Below, in pieces: positions 51,100 through 60,607 of a DNA stretch of 64,000 nt. The stretch comes from Pseudoalteromonas rhizosphaerae (GTDB lineage Bacteria > Pseudomonadota > Gammaproteobacteria > Enterobacterales > Alteromonadaceae): positions 62,001 through 126,000 of the forward strand of contig NZ_CABVLM010000012.1 in assembly GCF_902498845.1 (NCBI RefSeq), given 5' to 3'. Made by a program: the position numbers and the translations under genes. The stretch's first letter is position 1. Each line of letters begins with the position of its first letter. The notes under the pieces were generated by a model. That model had not been told where the DNA came from. It searched no databases and worked only from the letters and a program-made list of their open reading frames with translations.

Positions 51100-52914
51100 G
51101 TGTTTATAAGGATCTTGAACAACACTTTAGCTATTAGTACAAACAGCGTAACAGCCATGGTGACTCAATTTAAAAATGCACAAGTACGGATGCTAAGTAT
51201 TTATGTAATTGCTTTTATGCTTTTACTAACGGTATTTAATCTTTTTCTAGGGGAAATATTGCATCAAAAAGTACACATCACTGGGAGTCAATTAGCTAAG
51301 CAAGTCTATAGCCTCAAACTAAAGCCAATTGCAGATAAAGAGATCATTGCCGCACTTGCTCAAAGTCATGGTTTTATGCTTGAATCAGCCCATGAGTCGA
51401 TTCACTTTTCTGCTTTTATGACCCAAGATAGTGATATCTTTAAATATAAAACAGTTAGTTTAAAGCTTTATCATTTGCCTTTTTGGGTTGTAGAAAGTCC
51501 GCTATTTATTTTATTAAATCTAGTGATGATTGGCGCTGCTATTTGGAGTTATCGCTGGTGGCGTCTGTTGTTTAAACAGCGCGATGGCGTAGATTCAATC
51601 GCATTATTAACTGGTGGTAAAGTATCAAGCAGCCAACAAGCGCCTAAAGATGTGGTTAAATTAGCACTAAATGATATTGCTATTAATAGTACAAAAGTAC
51701 TGACAGCCAAGCGAAAATTAAGTTCCGCAGACGATGTTGCAATTACCGCAATGTACGGTATCCAAAATAATCATAACCACCTTTTTGCTTTACTTTATTG
51801 GACACAGCCATTTCCAGATAACGTTGATTTAGAAAGCCACTTTAAACTTATTGTGAGCAAAGGCTTTAAAGAGTTATCTCGGGTATCAGTTAAGTTGTTA
51901 TCTTCAGGTGGGCTGGCAATTACCTTGGAGAATATACCTCAACCTGATATCGATGCTTACACTAAGCGCTTGCATCAAATTATTTATCAGGCTTCTTTGC
52001 TTTATCGCGGTGATTTATCTCGCAAAGAAATTAAAATAGGCGTATGTAATTACCGCGATGGTGCCGATCAAACTGTGGTTTATCAGCTAACTAAATCAGC
52101 ACTCGCATTAGCAAAACAAAGCCCATGGCAGCATACTCATCGGGTACCGTTTAACCACACGCGTTCAACGGTGCTGGCAAATAGCGATGAGAACTTAGCT
52201 GATTACATTGGCAAAAAGAAATTTATGTTGTTTTTTCAGCCGTTATTTGAGTTCGCCAGTGGTGATATTTTACAGCATGAAGCTTTGATCCGGGTTCGTC
52301 ATAAGTCTTTAGGGATGCTTTCTGCTAAGCAATTTATTCCTCAACTAAAAAATGATTCAGCGATTGTTTTATTGGATAAAACAGTATTGGATCAAGTTGT
52401 TAAGTTATTAGAAAGTGAAACAAGTGCGTTAACCGTGAGTATTAACTTACACGCATTTAATTGGTTTTCTGATGATTATTGGCGCTGGTTTGGACAGAGA
52501 ATGAAAAATGTAAAAGGCGCTGATAAACTACAGTTTGAGATATCGGAGGTGGATTTTTATCAACATCAACAGCGATTGAATTTTGCTTTTAGTACAATTA
52601 AATCAGTGGGAAGCTCAGTATCAATTGATAATGTTTCATCGCACGATAAAATCGCTTTATTAGCGCCTTACAAAGGGATCAAAGGACTCAAGCTTAGCTA
52701 TGATTTAATCCACGACATTGATAAAAATGTAACGCAGCAAAAAGTGGTGCGCCAAATTGTAGCCAGTGCAGAGCGAGTGAACTTACCCGTATACGGTGTT
52801 GGTGTTGAGACGCAGCAAGAGCTCAATATGCTTAAAAAACAGGGCGTCATTGGCGCGCAAGGATTTTATTTTACGGAGCCTTTGCAAGAGTTTACTAATG
52901 TAATGGTTAATTAA
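51100..52914 (+). CDS. csrD: CsrD/MshH-like regulator with degenerate GGDEF and EAL domains
   Basis: 604 residues from GTG 51100; ATG 51157 (MVTQFKNAQ) is an alternative, and ribosome-site support is weak for both. TM1 about 32-50, a periplasmic stretch, TM2 about 134-154, a degenerate GGDEF region (about 205-345), and an EAL domain (about 365-600). The EAL keeps EALIR (394-398) and SINL, but DDFGTG is IDNVSS, KID is KLS and EGVET is VGVET, so it should not hydrolyse c-di-GMP. E. coli CsrD, in the same place upstream of mreB, promotes decay of CsrB/C RNAs by RNase E. In Vibrio and Shewanella this gene is mshH, heading the MSHA pilus cluster. Confidence 0.85.
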   Translation: MFIRILNNTLAISTNSVTAMVTQFKNAQVRMLSIYVIAFMLLLTVFNLFLGEILHQKVHITGSQLAKQVYSLKLKPIADKEIIAALAQSHGFMLESAHESIHFSAFMTQDSDIFKYKTVSLKLYHLPFWVVESPLFILLNLVMIGAAIWSYRWWRLLFKQRDGVDSIALLTGGKVSSSQQAPKDVVKLALNDIAINSTKVLTAKRKLSSADDVAITAMYGIQNNHNHLFALLYWTQPFPDNVDLESHFKLIVSKGFKELSRVSVKLLSSGGLAITLENIPQPDIDAYTKRLHQIIYQASLLYRGDLSRKEIKIGVCNYRDGADQTVVYQLTKSALALAKQSPWQHTHRVPFNHTRSTVLANSDENLADYIGKKKFMLFFQPLFEFASGDILQHEALIRVRHKSLGMLSAKQFIPQLKNDSAIVLLDKTVLDQVVKLLESETSALTVSINLHAFNWFSDDYWRWFGQRMKNVKGADKLQFEISEVDFYQHQQRLNFAFSTIKSVGSSVSIDNVSSHDKIALLAPYKGIKGLKLSYDLIHDIDKNVTQQKVVRQIVASAERVNLPVYGVGVETQQELNMLKKQGVIGAQGFYFTEPLQEFTNVMVN

Positions 52915-53810
52915 TCTATTAACCGGCGGTAACGCAGTCCATCTAAGCCTTGCAGACCGCCGGTATGAATCGCAACGATCCTGCTACCTGCTGGAAAGTA
53001 GCCTTGTGCGATTAATTGCCATAATGCGTACATCATTTTTCCTGAATAAATCGGCTCAAGTGGTAATTGATGTTGGGTTTGCATCATTTGGCAAAACTGC
53101 CAAAGTTTAGGGCTAAATTTACCATAGCCACCATCATGAAACGCGGTGAGTAATTGCCAGTTTTGTTGCTGCGTTGCAATTGCACTAAGAGATTTGATTT
53201 CATCCACTAGATAATCAGCTTGCTTTAATACCGCAACCCCTAAAACCTGAGTAGTCTTATCGCAGCCTTCAATCAGTCCTGCTAGGGTGCCGCCACTACC
53301 GGTTGGGCATAAAACATAATTAGCGAGAGGTAATGACTGGGCGAGTTCTCTACAACCTAGCAAGGCGGCTTTATTAGTGCCACCTTCCGGTAATATATAT
53401 GCATTGGGGAAACGTGCTTGTAACTGAGCTAGGTAATCTGGAGTGTTACGCTCTCGGTATTCTATACGTGTTATAGGGTGAAGCTGCATACCGCATTGCT
53501 TAGCAAACTGTAAGGTGGGGTTGTGTTGATCAAGTTCAGGGCCGCGAATAATGCCATGGGTTTTCAAGTTGAATTGCTTTCCTGCGGCAGCACAGGCATG
53601 AATATGATTTGAAAAAGCACCGCCAAAAGTAACTAATTCTGTTTTCCCCTGTGTTTTCATTGCAGTTAAGTTATATTTTAATTTCCGCCATTTATTGCCG
53701 CTTATTAACGGATGCAGAAGATCGTCACGTTTTATCGATAAAGATATTTTTTGTTCACTCAGCATCGAACAAGTGATTTTTTGCAGTGGAGACTCAGGGA
53801 TTAAATTCAC
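52911..53810 (-). CDS. PLP-dependent ACC deaminase / D-cysteine desulfhydrase family enzyme
   Basis: 299 residues, fold-type II PLP enzyme. The PLP lysine region is SGNKWRKLKYNL (about 37-48), followed by FGGAFSNHIHACAAAG (about 62-77), which binds the substrate, and a glycine-rich phosphate loop PTGSGGTLAGLIEG. Family members include 1-aminocyclopropane-1-carboxylate deaminase and D-cysteine desulfhydrase; in bacteria with this length, D-cysteine desulfhydrase is the commoner activity, but the sequence alone does not settle it. Convergent with csrD, with a 4-bp overlap of the stop codons. Confidence 0.85.
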   Translation of the reverse strand: MNLIPESPLQKITCSMLSEQKISLSIKRDDLLHPLISGNKWRKLKYNLTAMKTQGKTELVTFGGAFSNHIHACAAAGKQFNLKTHGIIRGPELDQHNPTLQFAKQCGMQLHPITRIEYRERNTPDYLAQLQARFPNAYILPEGGTNKAALLGCRELAQSLPLANYVLCPTGSGGTLAGLIEGCDKTTQVLGVAVLKQADYLVDEIKSLSAIATQQQNWQLLTAFHDGGYGKFSPKLWQFCQMMQTQHQLPLEPIYSGKMMYALWQLIAQGYFPAGSRIVAIHTGGLQGLDGLRYRRLID

Positions 53811-54045
53811 AGTTGCAACTTAAAATAAATGGGCCATAAGTTTAACAAATTAGCTATGAACAAGAAAAGGGGCTATTTTCATACTATGTGATGGTAATTT
53901 ACTGGCATGAAGTACGGTAATAGTTGTAAACTCAGATAATTTTTGAACAAAGCTTGTGTTTTGCCTTGCAAGTACATAGCATAAGAGTTTAATTATAAAA
54001 AATAAATAATGACCAAATAATTGCCGCTTTTTGGGAATGGAATAT

Positions 54046-56067
54046 ATGCGAATTGCTCCTTTATCTCTGTTAATTTCAGCTAGCTTGTTTGCATCAAGTG
54101 CATTTGCACAAGATACAGCCACAGTTACTGGAATTGAATCTGAGATCAGTATTAAACAAGCTGAATACGATAACGCTACACAGATACTTGAAAAACATTT
54201 AAAAGAAGAAAGTCAGTTACAAAGTCAACTTGATTTATTACGCACTCGTTCGACTGAGCTGGACAAAGAAAAAAATCAAGCACTTGATGCCATGAATGAA
54301 ATGTATCGTCGTTTAATTGATGATCCCACTATTGATATAAGTGCTGCACAGGCGCGATATCAGCAAGCTGTGGTTGATCATAAGCAAAATAAAGACGATA
54401 TCGCGATGCAGTTGGCGGCAATTGCATCCCACCGCAAAGACATTGAACAAATTCGCGTAGCAAAACATACCCAGTTAAATACACTCGAAAGCTTAAAAGA
54501 ACAATTAACAACAGCCCGAGTTGAGCGCTTACGTAATGAGTTTACCCGTGAAGGGACGCTAGAAGTTAATCACACTATCAACTGTAAACGTACAGAAACA
54601 TTGGCAGCCTGTGAGCAACGAGGCCAGCAAATGGGCTTACAAAAAGCAACCAAGCGTTTTGTAGATCAAATATTTGCTAACTTAACTGAAGAGCGCCTAG
54701 TTGAACCAAAGCGTAATATGGCTGGTGCGCAAGTACAGGTTTTAAGTAGCCATGTGGTCAATAGTGCTTTTAGCGGCCAAGGCAATTATAACGTTAACTT
54801 AAGCGTCACTATGCGCGGTGATGTGAATAGCAGTCGCTTATGTAATTTATTGAGTGTTGATAATCGCTATTGTTCAGAGTACGGCACGCCGCTAACGGCA
54901 ACTTATCAAACTCGGTATGACACTACTTTTACTGATAGTCAGTTAACATTCAGTGATGGTCAGGATAATGCCAACGTTTCGGTGTCACGCTTGAGCGAGC
55001 AACCGATACGCGATTATTCAGTCAAACCAATGTCAACGGTTGATACACAGGTCGTTGATAGTAATAAAATGATTGAATTCACACTGCGTTCAAACGTATA
55101 CGATGACGAAGTGTTTATTGATGGCGTAAGTTTTGGTTCAACACGTTTAGCAACGACTTTACCAAGTGGTATTCATGATGTTGAAGTTCGCAAGCAGGGT
55201 TATAAACCTTATCGCGTGCGTGTTGATTTACGAAAGCCGCAGACGATTCATGCTAAGTTGGTAAAAAAGCCTGAGTCGATTGCTGCACCGACATACACCA
55301 GTGAGCAACGTAATACGACATCAGTAACCAGTACAGCTATAGGCAATGCCGCAGCTGCTGACGTGGTAGTCATTCCCGCAGGTAAGTTTGAAATGGGTGA
55401 TATCAATGGTAATGGACTTGCAAATGAGCGTCCAGTTGTTGAAAAAACCATTGCAAACTCATTTGCGATGCAAAATAAAGAAGTGACAGTCGGTGCTTAT
55501 CAAAAGTTTGTCAGCAACACTAATTATAAAACTGAAGCTGAGCGTAATCGTGGCTGCGCCTATTATTTAAATGGCGAACCAGTCTGGGAAGCAAATTTAA
55601 ACTGGCGTAATCCAGGTTTTGAGCAAGGCAGTGATTTTCCTGCCGTGTGCTTAACCTACAACGATGCGAAAGCATACGCTGATTGGTTGTCTGGTCAAAC
55701 AGGTCAACAATACCGGTTACCTAATGAGGTTGAGTGGGAGTATGCAGCACGCGCTGGTACTAAAACTGAATACCCGTGGGGTAATGAAATAGGTAAAAAT
55801 TTAGCCAATTGTGGATGGTGTGGTAGTGAGTCGTCAAATAAAAGTGCATCGCCAACTGGCTCCTTTGCACCTAATGCGTTTGGTCTCTACGACACGGTAG
55901 GAAATGTATGGGAATGGACTCATAAGTCAGCTGAACAAGCGGATGTTACTGTCCGAGGTGGTGCGTGGAATTTTGCACCTAGTTTAGCTCGTGCTTCAAC
56001 TCGTTTGATTTTAGCGCCAGACTTTCGTGCAAACTATATCGGTTTTCGTCTAGTACGCGAACGATAA
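54046..56067 (+). CDS. Secreted coiled-coil / PEGA / SUMF1-like protein
   Basis: 673 residues from ATG 54046, preceded by GGGAATGGA (an upstream ATG at 54037 is possible). Signal peptide about 1-21, AFA|Q. A coiled coil (about 30-165) is followed by a novel middle region with NHTINCKRTETLAACEQRG and paired cysteines (about 175-300); a PEGA domain (DDEVFIDGVSFGSTRL...GIHDVEVRKQGYKPYRV, about 345-395); and a C-terminal SUMF1/formylglycine-generating-enzyme-like fold (about 440-673: YRLPNEVEWEYAARAGT, GNVWEWT, IGFRLVRER). The final RGGAWNFAPSLARASTR lacks the FGE active-site cysteine pair, so binding rather than catalysis is likely. Lies between the PLP enzyme and mreB. Confidence 0.88.
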   Translation: MRIAPLSLLISASLFASSAFAQDTATVTGIESEISIKQAEYDNATQILEKHLKEESQLQSQLDLLRTRSTELDKEKNQALDAMNEMYRRLIDDPTIDISAAQARYQQAVVDHKQNKDDIAMQLAAIASHRKDIEQIRVAKHTQLNTLESLKEQLTTARVERLRNEFTREGTLEVNHTINCKRTETLAACEQRGQQMGLQKATKRFVDQIFANLTEERLVEPKRNMAGAQVQVLSSHVVNSAFSGQGNYNVNLSVTMRGDVNSSRLCNLLSVDNRYCSEYGTPLTATYQTRYDTTFTDSQLTFSDGQDNANVSVSRLSEQPIRDYSVKPMSTVDTQVVDSNKMIEFTLRSNVYDDEVFIDGVSFGSTRLATTLPSGIHDVEVRKQGYKPYRVRVDLRKPQTIHAKLVKKPESIAAPTYTSEQRNTTSVTSTAIGNAAAADVVVIPAGKFEMGDINGNGLANERPVVEKTIANSFAMQNKEVTVGAYQKFVSNTNYKTEAERNRGCAYYLNGEPVWEANLNWRNPGFEQGSDFPAVCLTYNDAKAYADWLSGQTGQQYRLPNEVEWEYAARAGTKTEYPWGNEIGKNLANCGWCGSESSNKSASPTGSFAPNAFGLYDTVGNVWEWTHKSAEQADVTVRGGAWNFAPSLARASTRLILAPDFRANYIGFRLVRER

Positions 56068-56076
56068 AATTAATTT

Positions 56077-56102
56077 AAAAAGGAAGCGTTGCTTCCTTTT
56101 TT
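56077..56102 (+). terminator. Terminator after the SUMF1-like gene
   Basis: AAAAAGGAAGC-GTT-GCTTCCTTTTT: an 11-bp perfect stem with a 3-nt loop and T tail, isolating this gene from mreB. Confidence 0.9.
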
Positions 56103-56206
56103 ACCCAATTAACAAAGGTAGCTGCACTTTTTATTGCCGAACTGATTCAGCATGGTAAAGTTGCATAAGCTAATATAAGAACGTTTTTCAAAGGTCATCC
56201 AGCCTC

Positions 56207-57250
56207 ATGTTTAAAAAGCTCCGTGGTATTTTTTCAAACGATCTATCGATCGACTTGGGTACAGCCAACACCCTCATTTATGTTAAAGACGAAGGCATTG
56301 TCCTTAATGAACCATCTGTAGTTGCGATCCGCCAAGAACGCGCTGGTGGTCCTAAAAGTGTTGCCTCAGTAGGGACTGAAGCAAAGCAAATGCTTGGTCG
56401 AACGCCTGGTAATATCAAAGCCATTCGACCAATGAAAGACGGTGTAATTGCTGATTTTTATGTAACTGAAAAGATGTTGCAACACTTTATCAAGCAAGTG
56501 CATAACAATAACTTTTTACGTCCAAGTCCGCGTGTGCTTATTTGCGTACCGTGCGGTGCTACGCAAGTAGAAAAACGCGCAATTCGTGAATCGGCTATGG
56601 GCGCAGGTGCGCGTGAAGTTTATTTAATTGAAGAGCCAATGGCTGCGGCAATCGGTGCAGGTTTACCGGTATCAGAAGCAACAGGTTCAATGGTTGTTGA
56701 TATCGGTGGTGGTACCACTGAAGTTGCAATTATTTCACTAAACGGCGTGGTGTACTCATCATCTGTACGTATTGGTGGGGATAAGTTTGATGAAGCAATT
56801 ATCAACTATGTACGTCGTAATTTTGGTAGTTTAATTGGTGAAGCAACGGCTGAAAACATTAAACATCAAATTGGTTCAGCGTTTAAAACAGATGAGCCAA
56901 TTGAGATTGAAGTACGTGGCCGTAACCTTGCTGAAGGTGTTCCGCGTTCATTTACGCTTAATTCACATGAAATATTAGAAGCCTTACAAGAGCCATTAAT
57001 GGGGATTGTTAGTGCGGTAATGGTTGCCCTTGAGCAATCGCCACCAGAGCTGGCGTCAGATATATCAGCCAAAGGAATGGTATTAACAGGTGGTGGTGCA
57101 TTGCTTAAAGATTTAGACCGTTTATTAATGGAAGAGACCGGCATTCCTGTTGTGGTTGCTGATGATCCATTAACGTGCGTTGCGCGTGGCGGCGGTAAGG
57201 CACTTGAGATGATTGATATGCATGGTGGTGATGTATTTAGTTACGACTAA
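56207..57250 (+). CDS. mreB: Rod-shape-determining protein MreB
   Basis: Actin-like protein that organises lateral wall synthesis in rods. 347 residues. Phosphate-1 loop SIDLGTANTLIYVKDEGIV, phosphate-2 loop VVDIGGGTTEVAII and adenosine motif LTGGGALLKDLD are all present, with the amphipathic N-terminal membrane helix FKKLRGIF. mreC begins on the last base of its stop codon. Confidence 0.98.
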   Translation: MFKKLRGIFSNDLSIDLGTANTLIYVKDEGIVLNEPSVVAIRQERAGGPKSVASVGTEAKQMLGRTPGNIKAIRPMKDGVIADFYVTEKMLQHFIKQVHNNNFLRPSPRVLICVPCGATQVEKRAIRESAMGAGAREVYLIEEPMAAAIGAGLPVSEATGSMVVDIGGGTTEVAIISLNGVVYSSSVRIGGDKFDEAIINYVRRNFGSLIGEATAENIKHQIGSAFKTDEPIEIEVRGRNLAEGVPRSFTLNSHEILEALQEPLMGIVSAVMVALEQSPPELASDISAKGMVLTGGGALLKDLDRLLMEETGIPVVVADDPLTCVARGGGKALEMIDMHGGDVFSYD

Positions 57251-58092
57251 TGAAGTTAATGTTCGGGCGTGCCATTTCTTTGCAGCTGCGACTTTTTGTC
57301 GCAGTGCTTTTGAGTATCGTGTTGATCGTAGGCGATCGTTATACGCAAGGTGGCACCACAATACGCACTAGTTTAAACACCTTAGTTAGTCCGTTATTGT
57401 ATTTAGCCAATTTACCTTATGAAGTATTTAGCCTCGGGGCTAAAAGCTTACACACGCGCGATCAATTATTAACAGAAAACGAAGCCCTCAAGAAAAAACA
57501 ATTACTGCAAAGCGAACAGCTTCAGCAATATCAATTCTTAAGCAAAGAAAATCAAAAGCTACGCGCGTTACTTGGTTCTTCTGCTAAGCAGTCAAATCGT
57601 AAAATTATTGCTCAAGTTCTCTCTGTTCATTCAAATCCTTATAGTCATCAAGTGGTGATCAATCGTGGCACGATAGATGGCATTAGTGAAGGCCAAGCGG
57701 TGATTGATGAAATGGGGGTCGTCGGACAACTTACTAAAGTAGGCTCAACGACGTCACGGGTGTTACTGATGACCGATACAACCCATGCCACACCGGTACG
57801 TATTTTACGTAATGATGTGCGTACCGTGGTTGAAGGGATTGGTAAAATTAATTTAGTTAAACTTTCCCATGTACCCCATAGTTTAGATGTACGGATTGGC
57901 GATGTGTTAGTGACATCAGGACTTGGAGGCACTTTTCCTGAGGGCTACCCGGTTGCGGTGGTAACTGAAATTAATCGCGATGAGGGCCGCCCGTTTGCTC
58001 AAGTATACGCCGAGCCGATAGCTCAGTTAGATCGTATTCGCTTATTAGTGATCTTATGGCGTAATCAGCAGGAAACTATCAGCAATGAATAG
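57250..58092 (+). CDS. mreC: Rod-shape-determining protein MreC
   Basis: 280 residues. N-terminal membrane anchor (about 12-29), coiled coil (about 65-112) rich in Leu and Gln, then the periplasmic beta domain (about 115-270) with QVLSVHSNPYSHQVVINRGTIDGI and GDVLVTSGLGGTFPEGYPV. Bridges MreB to periplasmic wall enzymes. TAATG overlap with mreB; the mreD start overlaps its end by 8 bp. Confidence 0.97.
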   Translation: MKLMFGRAISLQLRLFVAVLLSIVLIVGDRYTQGGTTIRTSLNTLVSPLLYLANLPYEVFSLGAKSLHTRDQLLTENEALKKKQLLQSEQLQQYQFLSKENQKLRALLGSSAKQSNRKIIAQVLSVHSNPYSHQVVINRGTIDGISEGQAVIDEMGVVGQLTKVGSTTSRVLLMTDTTHATPVRILRNDVRTVVEGIGKINLVKLSHVPHSLDVRIGDVLVTSGLGGTFPEGYPVAVVTEINRDEGRPFAQVYAEPIAQLDRIRLLVILWRNQQETISNE

Positions 58093-58564
58093 TCGTTACT
58101 TTTTATTGATCGCCGTGAGCATCTTCCTTGCGTTGATCATGGCTTTGATGCCATTGCCTTTTTCGTTTGAGCCTTTTCGCCCTGACTGGGTGCTATTAGT
58201 ATTAATGTACTGGTCGTTAGCTGTTCCACATCGATTAAATATTGGTACGGCTTGGGTAGTTGGCTTGCTGATTGATTTAGCCACAGGGTCACCGCTGGGA
58301 ATTAATTCACTCACTTACTCAATTTGTATTTTTGTAACCGCAAGTAACTTTCAAAAAATTCGTAATTTTTCAATTTGGCAGCAAGCGATACTCGTGGGCT
58401 TATTTTTAACCCTATATCACTTAATGCAATTTTGGCTTAATCACTTTTTAATGGACGTTTATTTCAACCCGCAGTATTTATGGCCGGTCGTGACTGGCAT
58501 GTTAAGTTGGCCTTGGATTTTCTTATTGCTACGTAAATATCGCCGTCATTTCAGGATCAGATAA
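58085..58564 (+). CDS. mreD: Rod-shape-determining protein MreD
   Basis: 159 residues with about five transmembrane helices, including a WVVGLLIDLATGSPLGINSL segment typical of the family. Inner-membrane partner of MreC and the elongasome. Overlaps mreC by 8 bp and maf by one base: the whole operon is translationally coupled. Confidence 0.95.
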   Translation: MNSRYFLLIAVSIFLALIMALMPLPFSFEPFRPDWVLLVLMYWSLAVPHRLNIGTAWVVGLLIDLATGSPLGINSLTYSICIFVTASNFQKIRNFSIWQQAILVGLFLTLYHLMQFWLNHFLMDVYFNPQYLWPVVTGMLSWPWIFLLLRKYRRHFRIR

Positions 58565-59133
58565 TGCAAACCGCCATTTATCTAGCGTCAGCTTCTCCCC
58601 GGCGCAAAGAATTGCTCACTCAACTTGGTATCGAATTTTCACAATTTAGTGTCGATGCTGATGAAAGCCAGCTAGCAGACGAAACTCCCCTTGAACTTGT
58701 TGAGCGTTTAGCGCGTCTAAAAGCTCAAACCGGTGTTGCTATGGGGTACACAGATCGCCCCGTACTCGGCAGTGATACCGTGGTGGTCATAGATAATCAG
58801 TCACTTGGTAAACCCCGCGATAAAGCTGACTTTATGGCAACCCTAAAACGTTTATCTGGGCGCAGTCATCAAGTGTTAACGGCAATTGCATTTGCCACTG
58901 AACACAAGGTCATGAGTTGTGTAGTAACCACGCAAGTGAGTTTTAAAACACTCTCAGAACAAGAATTAGCAGCATATTGGCAAACTGGTGAACCACAAGA
59001 CAAAGCCGGTGGCTATGGCATACAAGGACTCGGTGGGCGCTTTGTTACTAATATTTCCGGTAGCTATTTTGCGGTAGTAGGCTTACCTTTATATGAATGC
59101 GAAAAATTATTAAGCGAATTCCTAAGTAGGTAA
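58564..59133 (+). CDS. Maf-family nucleotide pyrophosphatase (YhdE-like)
   Basis: 189 residues. Opening LASASPRRKELLTQLGIEF, substrate motif GSDTVVVIDNQSLGKP, and GYGIQGLGGRF are conserved. YhdE hydrolyses dTTP, UTP and related modified nucleotides, excluding them from nucleic acids. mreD-maf-rng order supports YhdE rather than the paralogous YceF. rng begins one base after its stop. Confidence 0.93.
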   Translation: MQTAIYLASASPRRKELLTQLGIEFSQFSVDADESQLADETPLELVERLARLKAQTGVAMGYTDRPVLGSDTVVVIDNQSLGKPRDKADFMATLKRLSGRSHQVLTAIAFATEHKVMSCVVTTQVSFKTLSEQELAAYWQTGEPQDKAGGYGIQGLGGRFVTNISGSYFAVVGLPLYECEKLLSEFLSR

Positions 59134-59134
59134 C

Positions 59135-60607
59135 ATGAGTATAGAATTACTGATCAACGTCACCCCGAGTGAAAGCCGTGTTGCCCTGATTGAAAACGGT
59201 GTATTACAAGAAATTCAACTAGAGCGTATTGGCAATTTAGGTATCGTCGGCAATATTTATTTAGGTAAAATAAGCCGAGTATTACCGGGTATGCAAGCTG
59301 CGTTTGTTGATATTGGTTTAGATAAAGCGGCTTTTTTACACGCGTCTGATATTGTAAATAGCGCCTCTATTGTTGAAGGTGTTGACGAGCAACCAATTAA
59401 AAAAGTACAAGATATTCGCGAGTTAGTGCGCCAAGGTCAATACATTATGGTGCAAGTGGTAAAAGATCCACTGGGTACTAAAGGCGCACGTTTAACAACT
59501 GACATCACCATCCCTTCTCGTTATTTAGTGTTTATGCCAGATGCCACTCATGTTGGTGTGAGTCAGCGTATAGAAACCGAAGAAGAACGCGCGCGATTGA
59601 AAAGCATTGTAGGTGAGTATGGCGATGAAGACGGCAGCTTTATAGTTCGTACTGCAGCTGAAGGTGCCAGCGAAGCTGAGTTGCGTCACGATGCCGAGTT
59701 TTTAAAAAAACTATGGAAAAAAATCGTCACTAAACGTAAAAAAACCAGCAAAGAAAGTATTTTGCATGAAGATTTAACCTTAGCATTTCGAACTCTACGA
59801 GATTACGTAGGGGAAGACATGGAGCGTATTCGGGTTGACTCAAAGCTAACCTATGAAGAGCTAAAAAGCTTTACCGCAGAGTTTGTACCAATTCTTTCCG
59901 ATGCTTTAGAGTATTATCCAGGCGAGCGACCAATTTTTGATTTGTTTGATGTTGAAAGTGAAATACAAAAAGCCTTACATCGTAAAGTGACGTTAAAGTC
60001 AGGTGGCTATTTAATTATCGACCAAACCGAAGCGATGACCACGGTCGATGTTAATACCGGTGCCTTTGTTGGCCACCGAAATCTCGAAGAAACTATTTTT
60101 AACACCAACGTAGAAGCAACTTCTGCGATTGCCCGTCAGCTTAGGTTGCGTAACTTGGGCGGTATTATCATTATCGACTTTATTGACATGGTTAGCGAAG
60201 AGCATAAGCGCAGGGTATTGCATTCACTTGAGTCTGCACTGGGTAAAGATCGCGTTAAATCAAATATTAATGGTTTATCGGCATTAGGCTTAGTGGAAAT
60301 GACCCGCAAACGTACTCGAGAAAGTCTTGAACATATTTTATGTGATGTATGTCCGGCCTGCTCTGGGCGCGGTTCACAAAAAACCGTTGAAACCGTATGC
60401 TATGAAATACTGCGTGAAATTGTCCGAGTAAACCGTGCTTACGCGGCTGATAAATTTATGGTTTATGCAGCTCCCGCGGTAAGTGAGGCATTACTTAACG
60501 ATGAGTATCATAATCTTGCAGAACTAGAGTTATTTATTGGTAAGCAAGTGAGCATTCAAACCGAAAGCCTCTACAGTCAAGAGCAGTTTGATGTGGTTAT
60601 GATGTAA
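59135..60607 (+). CDS. rng: Ribonuclease G
   Basis: 490 residues, as in E. coli RNase G (489). The S1 RNA-binding domain (about 38-125) is followed by the 5'-sensor and DNase I-like catalytic domain with IIIDFIDM (metal aspartates about 344-352) and a Zn-link CDVCPACSGRG near 405. Processes the 5' end of 16S rRNA and degrades some mRNAs. Lacks the RNase E C-terminal scaffold. yhdP starts within its stop codon (TAATG). Confidence 0.97.
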   Translation: MSIELLINVTPSESRVALIENGVLQEIQLERIGNLGIVGNIYLGKISRVLPGMQAAFVDIGLDKAAFLHASDIVNSASIVEGVDEQPIKKVQDIRELVRQGQYIMVQVVKDPLGTKGARLTTDITIPSRYLVFMPDATHVGVSQRIETEEERARLKSIVGEYGDEDGSFIVRTAAEGASEAELRHDAEFLKKLWKKIVTKRKKTSKESILHEDLTLAFRTLRDYVGEDMERIRVDSKLTYEELKSFTAEFVPILSDALEYYPGERPIFDLFDVESEIQKALHRKVTLKSGGYLIIDQTEAMTTVDVNTGAFVGHRNLEETIFNTNVEATSAIARQLRLRNLGGIIIIDFIDMVSEEHKRRVLHSLESALGKDRVKSNINGLSALGLVEMTRKRTRESLEHILCDVCPACSGRGSQKTVETVCYEILREIVRVNRAYAADKFMVYAAPAVSEALLNDEYHNLAELELFIGKQVSIQTESLYSQEQFDVVMM

